Shown here: positions 1 through 11,500 of the stretch, piece by piece
Position numbering within the stretch: the first letter of the stretch is position 1
Layout of the letters: each line of letters begins with the position of its first letter
NCBI GenBank assembly: GCA_933228675.1
Contig: OW121743.1
Location: forward strand, 16,635,384-16,699,383
DNA: 64,000 nt
Direction: 5' to 3'
From: Stomorhina lunata
Taxonomy: Eukaryota > Arthropoda > Insecta > Diptera > Rhiniidae
Position numbers and translations under genes: made by a program
The notes under the pieces: generated by a model
What the model was told of the DNA's origin: nothing
The model's input: only the letters and a program-made list of their open reading frames with translations
The model's database searches: none

Positions 1-773
1 TGTGTTGGCCTAATGTTCTTTTTTTTTTTTTGTTTCTACAAGTCAAATACAATTGACGTTGTTTTGGTTTTTCCTTCTTTCTCCCCAAATTCGTGTGTAC
101 GTGCCTGTGTGTGTTAGAGAGTGAGAGTGGACGTTTTACTGTTATGTTTGAGAAGGGTGTGTGTGTTTGAGGAGCTATGCTATTAAATTGTTTTGTACAA
201 CAAAGTACTTGTTGTTGTATGGGATAAGAAAAAGAATAGGACGTGAGTTGGGTTTGAAAAAGAATCTGTATGTATGTGTTTGAATGTTTGTTGAAGAAAA
301 GGTGTGGGTTATTTTTCTACTTGTATTTCATCTTGTTCTTGTTAGTGTTAACGTTGTCATCACTGTGTGCTTTTTTCTTCCTATACTTGTTATTGTTATT
401 GCAGCAACACTTGTTGGTAGTTAGTAGTAGAAATGAATGAATTAAGAACCAAAAAGTGAAGTAATTTAAGCCAAAGAAATATTTGATAGAGGTTTTGAAG
501 ATACAAATTTAAAGGCTGGTTTGTCGGGTTTCTTTCGTGAACTTAACTCTTTATTTTTTTTAAGCAATTTCGTTTCTTGGATGTTAAGGTTCTTTTCTAG
601 AAGAAGTTAACCTGTTTTTCAGCTTAAGAGCTCTTTTAGGGTTATTTTGTTATAACCTGCTTTGCTATTGTGTATTTTGAGTTTGTGCTATAGTTTGTAA
701 CACATAGAAATATTGGTATGATATCAATCATTTAGTCGATTGGTACTAAAACAACTTTTTGAGTTGATTTAAA
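1..773. other. Non-coding, T-rich and GT-rich stretch
   Basis: I see no gene here. The stretch has homopolymer T runs and short GT/GA-rich tracts near 95-165. It could be intergenic or part of an intron of a gene lying outside the window. Confidence 0.5.
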
Positions 774-1440
774 GATGACCGCGCTCTGCTGAAGCATTAT
801 ATTGAAACTCGGAAAATCAAAGGAAGAACTATAAAGAGGAAGCTTGTAAACATTAGATGTGATTTTCCCTATACTAAAGCGTCCCTATACTAAAGGGGGA
901 GTAAATTCCTCATACTGAAACATGAACCTTCTCAGTCCGCTGGCCCTTAAAACACAAATGAATGAGCTGTAACGGATAGGCATGTGTTGCACAGTAGTTT
1001 TCGACGAGTTCCCTAAAGATGACCGCGCTCTGCTGAATCGTTATATTGAAACTCGAAAAATCATAGGAAGAACTACAAAGCGGAAGCTTGTGAACATTAG
1101 ATCCGATTTTTCCTATACAAAAGCGGTAAGAAAAACTTTTTGGGGAAGTAAATTCCTCATACTGAAACATGAACCTTCTCAGTCCGCTGGCCATTCAGTC
1201 CGCTGGCCCTTAAAACACAAATGAATGATCTGTAATGGATAGGCATGTGTTGCACAGTAGTTTCCGACGAGTTCCCTAAAGATTACCGCGCTCTGCTAAA
1301 GCATTATATTGTAACTCAAAAAATCATAGGAAGAACTACAAAGAGGAAGCTTGTGAACATTAGATCTGATTTTTCCTATTCTGTACCGGCAGGAAAAACC
1401 TTTTGGGGCCCTTAAAACACAAATGAACGAGCTGTAATGG
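774..1440 (+). repeat. Three-copy tandem repeat, ~244-263 bp unit
   Basis: Three diverged copies begin near 774, 1018 and 1281, each opening with a variant of GATGACCGCGCTCTGCTGAA and followed by the same AGGAAGAACTA and AAGCTTGT words. Copy 2 has an 80-codon open frame (982-1224), but the other two copies break it, so I do not call a gene. The sequence between the copies (about 905-1000, 1145-1250) repeats too, so this is a local tandem duplication, probably of transposon debris. Confidence 0.75.
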
Positions 1441-2419
1441 ATAGGTATGTGTTGCTGTTGACTGTGATGACGTATCCAAGATCTTTGACACTGCCAGCCC
1501 CAAATCTAAAGCAAACATTGACTCTTCCGGGATGCATTAAACGCTTTTAGATCTTATTCTGTTTGTTGAAGTACCTACTCTTCCAGGAATGGTCCTAATC
1601 GTTTTTGGCTTTCGGAAACGATATCCCTGATTTCTTTAGTCTAAATAACAATCCGTCATCTCGATAAGTTCTGGGGAATGGAGCCATCTTTTTAGAAATT
1701 GTTGGCATCTTTCTAGGAATGGTGACATCTTTCTAGGAATGGTGTCATCTTTCATTCCCCGGTTGATGATCTACCAAGCTGACTTTGATAACCTACATAA
1801 AGATATTTGGGCCGGTGTGACTTCTTAAGTTATTTTAAATACTGGCGATTTTTACCTTGTATTAGTTTCCCGTTTTGGGGAATAGCATCTCAACCATTTT
1901 AGAGATTATCTGTGCTTGGCGGTCCAAATTCTCCACTTTATCTCTCAAATGTCATTAGGATTCTGATAAAATTTCGTCGCCTTTTCGTACCTCTTCTTCG
2001 AATTTCCGGAATTCTTAACTTTTTATGTAAAATCTGAGGTATGAAGCATTTTTGCATCCATTTTAAGGATTATCTGTGCTTAGCATTTGAAGTTTTCTGC
2101 CTTACCTCTTATATCTTTCAACGATTCTGATACGATTCTCGCTCATTATACTTTTTCTTTGAAGCTCTGGAATTCTTAACATTAAAGGAAGCAGTTACGA
2201 AGAAAGAGGTGAAATCAGTGAGTCTGACCTCTAACTTTAGGAATTTTAGGGTGTCGGTGGATTATCAGAAAATCGCAAGCTGTTATTAATCGTCGCTTTA
2301 TATTGATATTTTTTGGACACAATAATTCGTATTTAATCTGTCCCTGAAATAAGATATAATGTGTGGTTTTCGCTCTGTCTAGAATTAGGGATAATCCTCC
2401 TGAAGAAGATGGTGTTAAG
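1441..2419. other. Gene-free stretch with a ~165-bp partial duplication
   Basis: No coding region is supported. Two diverged copies of a ~125-bp segment sit at about 1896-2017 and 2063-2188, sharing the words GATTATCTGTGCTT and GGAATTCTTAAC. A second short pair, with the shared word CTGTTTGTTGAAGTA, lies near 1555 and 2920. Confidence 0.5.
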
Positions 2420-2740
2420 TCGATGGGCGATGGGTCCAAATAAACGAGCCACGTTTGTATAGCGAGCCGCTCGATTCGAGATAGACGCCGCAACTAACAT
2501 GTTGAACAGACGCTGCATTTTCGTACTTTACCAAGTACAATTATCTTAGACCAAATACGTTAGAATCGCTCTACGATGGGAGTTATCTTATATTAGCCCT
2601 GACCTAGAATCTAAAACGGAGTGTTTACAGCATCTTCAACTAGATTGCTCAGGTTACCAGAATGTGCCACGAGAAGGTTAGAGTAGGAATTGGAACAGTT
2701 CTTACCTGGTAGCTGGAGACGCCAAGCATCAGCTAAATCC
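2420..2740 (+). repeat. Interspersed repeat family D, copy 1
   Basis: This segment is related to 61555-61740, in the same orientation. Both contain GCGAGCCGCTCGAT, then a block reading CCGCAACTAACATGT, then a block with GTTGCTCAGG or TTGCTCAGG followed by a CCACGAG word. The open frames overlapping it are short and not conserved between the two copies. Class is unknown; it is probably a transposon fragment. Confidence 0.6.
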
Positions 2741-3293
2741 CATTACATAACGTTAGTGCAGAATATTTACTACGGCATAGGCGGTATGGCACATGTCAAG
2801 TGCATTTGGTGTCCAAATCAACCAATTCAGGCCAAAGTAGTTGGTAAACTTCGATGGCTATTGACTAGAGCAAATAGCAACTCTTTCGGTATGTATTAGA
2901 CGCTTTTAGATCTCATTCTGTTTGTTGAAGTATCCATTCTTCCAGGAATGGGCCTCATCACTGAAAATAATCTGTCGCGTCGTATGATACCAAATAAGAA
3001 CACCTATTATGTACATTATTGAATGATATATCCTTCTATGATGATTTTACAAGACAGACTTAGTAAGCTATAACTAATTTTACAGGTGTAGGTTCAATAC
3101 GTTGGCCTTTTTCAGCTATAAATGTTCGCAAGTTCTTATAGGAAGGGATCTTGCTATTGAAATTCACTTAAATTCCCGAAAAATCACAAAAACTCTTATA
3201 AATCGATGGAAACTTTCCACAGAACAGTTTTATATAATTATTAATTGATATTCTTTATTTCTTGGCGATTGGTTTACATTAAACCGCTTCACT
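2741..3293. other. Gene-free stretch
   Basis: I see no gene, RNA or clear repeat here apart from a short word shared with 1555 (CTGTTTGTTGAAGTA) near 2920. Confidence 0.4.
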
Positions 3294-5312
3294 AGTTGAC
3301 TTTGTGGGGTAGAGTATCATATGGTCGGTCTCGACTGTATTTAACACTTTCTTACATGTTTTATACCCACCATCAAAAAGAATGGGGAATTTATATTGTC
3401 ATTCCGTTTGCAATTTCCTTAATATTGGCTCAAAAACCAAAATTGAAGTATATTCTGAGTCCTTATAAAACTCTAAGACGATTGAGCGATGTCCTTCTGT
3501 CTGTCCGTCTGCCTGTCTGTTGTCGGCACGATAAAACCTTAACGAAAGGATATTGGTCACATAAATTTGGCATAAACATTCTTCATTTCTTGGTATTGAA
3601 ATCGGGCAAAATCGGTTCACATTTCATATAACCTCGACTAGGCTAATTGCTAATTTGCTAATAAGTGACCAATTATAATAGCTATGATGATAAAATGTGG
3701 TATATAGAAGTTTTACATAAGTACCTGGTAGCATCAAAAATTTCATCGAAATCGGTTCACATTTGAACAAAAAACTTACGAAAACCGCCTAAATTCCACC
3801 TAAAATACACTTAAATGCCAATAAATGATAAACTGTAATAGCTTTGGCCACTAAATTTAGCACAAGGAAGTCTTATGTAAATTCCAGGCAGTGTGCAAAA
3901 TTTTGTCACAATCGGTCACCATTTGACCATAGCTCCCATATAAAAAACTTACAGAAATACAAAAAGACAAGGCGGTTTATGTCCGCCAGTCCGTCAGATA
4001 AAAGCGCGATAGCGCCTTAACGAAAAGAGCTAGGGGAACAAAATTTTACAAAACTATTTTCGATATCTTCAAAAAGTTGTATTTCGAAAATGGACGAAAT
4101 CGCTTCACATTTAGTTAGAGCTCCCATATAACCCCGATCCGGGAAACACATTAATGCTGATAAATTGAATACATTTGTAATAGCTATGACGACTAAATTT
4201 AGAATAGAGAAGTTTTATGCAACTATTGGTCAGTATATCAAATTTTTTAGGAATCGGTCCGTATTTGGCTATAGCTTTCATATAAAAAACACTCCCGGAA
4301 ACCAAAAAAAAAAAAAATATAGCAAAGGCCAGTTAATAGCTATTCAATTTGAAAAATAAGTAGACAGGTGTTTGGTACTTTTCTAAAACTACGCCCGACA
4401 GGGGGTAAAAAAGGGTGAAAATAGATTTTTTGGTACATTTTTTAACCCACTCTTGTCTTTTGAATAGAATATAGAAAGAAACTTTCTACTGCAGTCAATA
4501 GAAGTGGAAAAAATATTGCATACGTATTTGGTACTTTTTTGATTTGGGTAAAAAAGGGATAAAATGATATTTTAACACCGCATGAACTAATATGATTAGA
4601 AACAATATATCAACTGCTTTTTAAAACACGTACCGAATTCAATTCCGACAGGTGGCGCCACTGAAAATTACTCAAAATTAATTAAATTGTAAACTGTGCA
4701 TTTGATCATGCTATGATCTTTAGCAAAGTTATAGCGCATGAGCCGGCAAAGGTTTCTTAGTTGGTGTGAACAGTTTCCGACAGGTGGCGCTACTGAAAAT
4801 TACTCAAAGTGAGTTAAATCGTAAACTGTGTATTTAATCATGCTATGATCTTTAGCAAAGTTGTTGCACATGAGCCGACGAAGGTTTCTTAGTTAGTATG
4901 AATAAATTTCGACAGGTGGCGCCACTAAAAACTTGCGTAATGTCTTTCCTCTAAATTTATTTTAGTACTTCAAAATGCTTATCATAAAGCTCCGAGCAAG
5001 TCTCGGTCAACCAGGTACTTAATATTAAACTATACCCGGTTATGAGACTAAATTTTGTGCAAAGTAAATAGTATTAGGAAAACCACTTAGATACTTTTGA
5101 ACGTTGAACTATAAAGCTACTGCAACCGAATCTAGTCCAAATATTTTACTAACAATACCAACTAGCGTAACAACTTTTTTCGAATTTGGTCCACATTTTG
5201 AATTAGCTGCTCCCTAGTAGATATATGAGAGATATTTCAAAATTTAATACAACTTGATGGTGGGTATATAAGATTCGGCATAGCCGAATATAACACTCTT
5301 ACTTGTTAATAA
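3294..5312 (+). repeat. Interspersed repeat family A, copy 1 (~2 kb, plus)
   Basis: The copy opens with a TTTATACCCACCATCAAAAA block near 3360. It closes with TGATGGTGGGTATATAAG, a hairpin-forming ATTCGGCATAGCCGAAT and TAACACTCTTACTTGTT at about 5258-5309. The same order of blocks appears at 28108-29372 (plus) and in reverse complement, interrupted, at 6282-17100. No transposase is encoded, so it looks like a non-autonomous element or the remains of one. The ends carry short inverted words (TATACCCACCATCA and TGATGGTGGGTATA). Confidence 0.8.
4645..4930 (+). repeat. Internal ~131-bp tandem repeat of family A
   Basis: The word CGACAGGTGGCGCYACT recurs near 4648, 4778 and 4910, each time followed by a block containing ATCATGCTATGATCTTTAGC. 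The same internal repeat occurs reversed at 18960-19240, which marks that place as family A debris. Confidence 0.7.
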
Positions 5313-6281
5313 AGAAATATTGAAAACTTTGAATAGGTGACTTTGTGGTATAGGGTATCATATGGCCGGCCTCGACTGTCTTTAACATGTTTTTAATAAC
5401 GAAATATTGAAAACTTAGAATAAATTTTTAATAGCTATTTACCTCAATCACTGCCACTTAGTTGAGGGAGGATTATTTGGCAAAAGTAAAGAACCTTGTT
5501 TAAATATTTATTAAATAACTATTTATTTAATAGTTAGGATCTTTTTCAAACTTCACTAAAAATTGGCAAACTTTTGTTAAAACAGCTGCTGGGGTAACTC
5601 CACAATTTTAGCTAAAAATTTTATATAATTTTTTTTTATTTAATAATTATTATATCAATATTATTTCATACTTTAAATTTTTTTTTATTGAATATTTTTT
5701 TTAATAACTTTTTTTAAATTCCACAATTTTTTTCACTTTTTCCATTAAAAGTAAACATTTCTTTTTACGATTATTTGATATCTTAACTTTCGTTTAATTT
5801 ATTCTAGTATTTACTTTTTCAATAAAAATGTTTGTTTATTTGTTTCTTTAATTTTTTTTTGTACACTTTTTTTCTGTCATTTACTGCCAGACCAGACAAT
5901 TCTTTGGCTTGTTATCGGTTACGCGTTTCATTTGCAACTGCGTTTTTTCGGTTTGTTGATGGCCGCGTAACACAGTTTTTCTTTACACTTTTTTTTTCGT
6001 TTTTTTATTCATTCGGTGTTTTTTTTTCGTTTCTTTTGTCTTTCTTTGTTGTTAGTGCTTTTAAGCCAATAACAAATATTATTCTAATAAGAAATAAATA
6101 ATAGAAAAAAGCTTTGTATTTGTGTGTTTGCGCAGCTTTTTTTTTAGCTCTTTGTCACTCTCACTCGCTCTCTGGTTGTTAAGTGAGAATTTAAGAAACT
6201 TGAAATCATAATGTAACGGTATTTTGTTTTTAAGAGCTTTTTAACACTGTTAAGGGTTGCCATATCAATTAAATAATCTAA
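5313..6281. other. AT-rich spacer between two family A copies
   Basis: This holds long T runs and no supportable gene; the 89-codon frame at 5832-6101 is a Phe/Ser-rich product of poly-T. The word TAGGGTATCATATGGCCGGC near 5355 repeats the sequence that precedes copy 1 near 3310. Confidence 0.5.
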
Positions 6282-6616
6282 CAAGTAAGAGTGTTATATT
6301 CGGCTGTGCCGAATCTTATATACCCACCATCAAGTTGTGTTAAATTTAGAAATATCTTTCATATATCTACGAGGGTGCAGCTAATTCAAAATGTGGACCA
6401 AATTCGAAAAAATTTGTTAGTAAAATATTTGGACTAAATTCGGTGGCAGGAGCTTTATAGTTCAACATTTTAAAGTACAGTGAACCGCAAAACTAAGGAC
6501 ACATCAATATGTTTTTAAGTTTTTTTGAAAAAAAATTTATTTACATAAACAAAAAACAAAAAAAATATCAAGGTAGTAAAAATAAAATATAGTAATTCAG
6601 TCTAACAAAAGAATAA

Positions 6617-7080
6617 TAGCTCATTCATATTGAGCTCGAAAACTAGTTAAAGTAGTTTTCGCCTCAAAACAATATTGAAAACTTAAGTTTTCACATACAA
6701 AACGAAAACTCCTTCCGTATGAGTTTTCAATGAAAACTTATTTGAAAACTATTAAAATACCGATGCAACACTGAGTTCATAGCATTTATTACAACTCTAG
6801 ATAAGATAAATGGAAAAATATCAAAAATAAATGTCAGTGTAAAATAAATTTTTAAATTTCGGAAAAAACATTATAAAAGTAGTGAAAAGGTTATTATTTT
6901 ATTGTGTATTAATGATATCTAATAAGTCAAAAGCATTTGGTGTTCGGTTTTTTAAAATAATCGAGAGTAAAAAATCCGAAAACTTATGAAATGCCAAATT
7001 TCCATAATGTGAATGGTAAAGTTTTCGATGGTGTTTTCATTTCCGAAAACACCTAAAAACTTATAGTGTGAATGGGCTAT
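6617..7080. mobile_element. MITE inserted in the left arm of the Tc1 element
   Basis: The ends are imperfect inverted repeats: TAGCTCATTCATATTGAG on the left and its diverged reverse complement ATAGTGTGAATGGGCTA on the right. The interior is AT-rich with repeated GAAAACT words and no coding potential. Without it, the distance between outer and inner Tc1 repeats is about 200 bp on the left, matching about 196 bp on the right, which supports a later insertion. Confidence 0.7.
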
Positions 7081-7232
7081 AAGGAACTTTGTTTCACTAT
7101 TTAGAAATTATACAAAAAATATTTATATAACTTCATATATTTACACCGCAAGAGTAAGGGCACATCTATAAAAATAATAAATATTTATTAAAAAAATTTG
7201 CATATGCAACGAAATTTTCACGACCTAAATAT

Positions 7233-8210
7233 TTAGTATCCTATATTGTATAATACAGCTTTCAACCGATTGCTCATGGAACCTACTAACGATTTTGTTG
7301 TTTCGGCACTTATTTTGTTCCATTCCTCCAAAAGAACCTGTTTTAGCTGTGCTTTGTTCCGGATTTCGTGTTTTCGCACATTTCTCTCCAAAATTCCCCA
7401 TAAATGTTCTATGGGATTAAGGTCTGGACTTTGTGGAGGAGTTTTGTGGGTATGTGGAGTGTTATAAAGAATCCACATTTGCACCTTATGGGCTGTATGC
7501 TTCGGGTCGTTATCTTGCTGGAAGTAGAAGTCGTTAGCTAAACCCAATTTTGAAGCACTTTCCTTTAGGTTATTTTTTAAAATATCTAAATAGACATATT
7601 GGTCCACTGTATTTTCAACAAAAACCAGATTACCAACCCCAGAAGATGACATACAGCCCCATACCATGACATTTCCACCTGCATGTTTCACAGTCTTCAC
7701 CGTATTTTTTGGATTTAAGGCTTCCCCTTCTCATCGGAACCAAATATGTGATATTTAGATTCATCGGTAAATATTACTTTGTCCCAGAACTCTTGAGACT
7801 TATTTAAATAAGTTTTTGCGAAATCTATACGCTTGGCTCTATTAATCTTGTTTACATGTGGCTTTTTTCTGGGAACACATGACTTTAATCCCTGATCAGC
7901 TAAGCACCTTCGAACGGTATCAGGGGAAACTTTTGTATTTTGGTATCTTTCGAGGTCTGCCGCTGGTGAACGGATTTTTCTCAATTGTACGCTTAATGAG
8001 ACGTTTATCTTTCTCTGATAACTTGGATGACCGGCCACTTACAGGTTTATTTTCGATTCTATTTTCTTTTATTTTGCGTTGGATAACTTTTCTCACCGTA
8101 AAACGACTACGAGATATTATTTTTCCTATTTCACCATACGATTTACCTTCGTTTTCGTACAAATTAATTATAATTTGTCTCTCCTCAAGAGTAAGTTGTT
8201 TGCGCGACAT
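7233..8210 (-). pseudogene. Tc1 transposase pseudogene (DD34E), frameshifted
   Basis: Three minus-strand frames together make a Tc1 transposase. 8210-7920 carries the N-terminal helix-turn-helix (MSRKQLTLEERQIIINLYEN start, AT-hook-like GRP). 8038-7715 carries the second helix-turn-helix and the first catalytic Asp in VIFTDES. 7700-7233 carries the second Asp in FQQDNDPKHTA and the Glu in SPDLNPIEHLW, spaced 34 residues apart (DD34E). There is a frame change around 7950-8000, and another near 7715 with apparent loss of some residues after the first Asp. All catalytic residues survive, so decay is modest. In this family the protein cuts and pastes its own element at TA sites. Confidence 0.9.
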
Positions 8211-8310
8211 GATTTGATTTTTCTCACAGAAATATTTAAGCTAAACTGAGCGATTCCAATAAATGTGTGTGTTTTCGTGTTGATTACAATGCTTCTTATA
8301 CAATTCAGCT

Positions 8311-8315
8311 ATATT
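8311..8315. repeat. Left target-site duplication of the copia element (ATATT)
   Basis: ATATT here matches 12777-12781 exactly. A 5-bp duplication is the expected size for Ty1/copia integrases. Confidence 0.8.
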
Positions 8316-8489
8316 TATTGTAAATATTGTTTCAGATTTAAAGATTTTTAGAAAAAACTTAATTTATTTAATTATATTTTTTTTATTTCGAAAATTTTCT
8401 TCTTTTCTTCACAAAATATTCAAAGCTTATAAGTATAAATTACAAATTTAAAACAAGTTAAATTATAAACAAAGTATTTTGTTTCTACA
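8316..8489 (-). repeat. 3' LTR of copia element (174 bp)
   Basis: Read on the minus strand it begins TGTAGAAACAAAATAC and ends CAATATTTACAATA. It differs from the partner at 12604-12776 only by one T in a T-run, which indicates a very recent insertion. Confidence 0.9.
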
Positions 8490-8500
8490 CTCCTCCTCTT
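8490..8500 (-). promoter_or_regulatory. Polypurine tract of copia element
   Basis: On the minus strand AAGAGGAGGAG abuts the 3' LTR. This is the expected place for the plus-strand DNA primer. Confidence 0.8.
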
Positions 8501-8509
8501 TGTTTATAA

Positions 8510-11500
8510 TTATGATAATCCTAAAAGTGTTCTTAACATTAACAATTGTGGCTTAGGAAGTGGTTTTGTCAAAACATCTGCTATCATTTTATCTGTAGGA
8601 CAATATTTAAGATTTACAAAATTTTGTATACAAAAATCTTTTACAAAATGATACTTTATATCAATATGTTTTGACCTAGCATTGAATTTTTCATTTAATA
8701 CCATCTTATTGCAACTCTGATTGTCTTCCATTATTGTAATTGGTGTATTCACTATATGGCCCATTTCTTGTAGAAGACCATGTATCCACTTTACTTCTTT
8801 ACAAGCTTCTGATAGTGCTATAAATTCTGCTTCTGCTGTTGATAGTGAGACACAACTTTGCTTTCGACACGACCAGTTCACAACACCTCCATTTAAATAA
8901 AATACATAACCACTGTGAGATTTTCTATCAGTTTTGTTTTCACCCCAATCTGCATCTACATATCCAAATAAATTATTATTTTCTGTTGAACTACTTAACT
9001 TGAGTGATAAATTAGCTGATCCTTTTAAGTATTTTATAACTCTCTTTACTTCATTCCAATCTTCTTTAGATGGTGCTTGAATTTTCTGTGCTAATATTGC
9101 TACACTGGCTGTTATATCTGGTCTTGTATTTACAGATAAATATAAAAGAGATCCAATAGCTTTCTGGTAAATTTTATTATCTAATAATCTTTCTGAATCC
9201 AAAGTTTTGTTATATGAAGGAATTAATGGTATATCTGAAGTTTTAGATTCTTGAAGACCAAATTCATTTACAATTTTCCTGATATACTGTTCTTGACTTA
9301 ATAAAAAATTTCCATCTTTATCTTGAGTAACTTCCATTCCCAAATAGTGTTTAATTGGTCCTAAATTTGACATGACGAATTTTGAGTTTAACATCTTAAA
9401 AATTTCTTCAATAAATTTTATATCCTTACTTGCAATAATCATATCATCAACATATACTAAAATATAATCCATACCTTCTTTGGATTTCCTGGTATACAAA
9501 CAAGGATCTAATATACTTTGCTTAAATTTAAATTCAATTAACGCTTTATGAGTACATTGATTCCACGAACGAGCCGCTTGCTTTAACCCATATAAACTCT
9601 TCTTGAGTAAACACACTTTATTGGGATTTTGTTCTGAAATAAATCCTGGAGGCTGTTTCATATAAATTGTTTCTTCCAAATCTCCATTTAAAAATGCAGT
9701 CTTAACATCAAAATGAAATACCTTCATTTTTTGTTTACCAGCAATTGAAAATAAAATTCTTGTTGTAGTCTGCTTAACAACTGGTGCGAATACTGCATCA
9801 TAATCTATACCATATTTTTGATTGTATCCTTGTGCTACAAGTCGTGCCTTAAATCGATCTATTTCTCCTTTTTCATTTAACTTTTTCTTATAAACCCATT
9901 TGCAGCCAATTGCCTTACGGCCGGGGGGAAGATCAACAAGGTCCCAAGTATGGTTTTCCTTAATAGATTTAAGCTCCTCCTGCATGGCACCAATCCACTG
10001 AGATTTCTCCTCCTTAATTGAAATAGCTTCATTGAAATTACTTGGATCTGGGGTCATGATTGCCGAATTTATCTGATACCGACTTGGACGCACACCTTTA
10101 TTCACTCTTGTAGACACACGTTGAACTGGAACAGGACTTTGTATAGCATCTTCAAAATTTTCACTAGTACCTGACCATTCAGAATCCGAAACTTGATTGC
10201 GAGACGTAGTACTGCTAACGCTTACAACAGTAGAATCAGATTCACCTTCACTTTCATCTATATGACTAACATCCTGATTTTCTGTTTCACTTTCAATGTC
10301 TTCTACATTATCTGCACTAACTTCTACATCCGCTGAAGGTACTTCGTTAACCTTAGGACTACTCATAGGAAAATATACTACATCTTTACTATTTTGTGGA
10401 ATTTCTTTAATGGTTTCTTTTTGATCTATAAAAACAACATCACGTGAAATCTGGACTTTATTTGTTGTTGGATCACAAACTCTTAAACCCTTTGAGTTAA
10501 AATCAACACCAATAAAAATTTTCTGAATTGCCTTCAAATCAAGTTTCTTCCTTTTTTCTTTTGGAACATGAACATAACATAAAGAACCAAATGTATGAAT
10601 ATCTTTTAATGAAGGTTTCATACCATATCTTATTTCATAAGGCGTCTTTGAAATACTTCTTGATGGTAAGCGATTTTGAACGTAATTCGCGAACATCAAA
10701 GCTTCACCCCAATAACTTTTATCTAAATTTGAATCAATCAACATACATTTAACCATCTCCATCAAAGTACGATTCTTTCTTTCAGCGACTCCATTTTGTT
10801 GTGGGCTGTATGGTACGCTATACTGAATTTTAGTTCCACATCTTGATAGAAACTGTTTAACATTTTCGGCTATATATTCCCCACCTCTATCTGATCTAAT
10901 TGTCTTTGGATAACATCCCACCTGATTTTTTACTAAATTCCAGAATTCAACTATTTTGCCATAAACTTCACCTTTTGTCTTTAATAGATAAACTGCACAA
11001 TATCTGCTATGATCATCAATGAATGTAACAAAATATTTATAACCACTGCAAGTCAAAGGAGATATAGGGCCGCAAACGTCAGAGTGAATTAAATCAAAAC
11101 AGTTTTCAGACCTTGAAAAACTTTCTTTAGGGAACGGACTTCTTGCAAGTTTGCCTTGTAAACAAATTTCACAAATATTGCTATGGTCTTTACACTCAAT
11201 TATCTTTATATCTTTTGCTAAGTCATTTTGTATCAGCTTCTTAATACCATCCTCATTATGATGACCAAGAACACGATGCCAATAGTGAATACAACCTTTA
11301 TTACAATTTTGAACCGTAAAAGCTTTTTCAGAAATTGCATTAAAAGTGTACAAACTATTCTTAAGATAAGCCTTACAAATAATCTTATCATTTCTTTCTA
11401 AAATACATTCATTTTTAACAAATTTAACAATAAAACCCTTTTCTGTAATTTTCCTAACCGATAATAAGTTTGAATTAAAATCTGGAACATAATATACATC

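Noticed and set aside
5832..6101. 89-codon Phe-rich frame
   Set aside because: It arises from poly-T runs, has no start context and matches no family.
7858..8217. 119-codon plus-strand frame
   Set aside because: Antisense shadow of the Tc1 transposase helix-turn-helix region.
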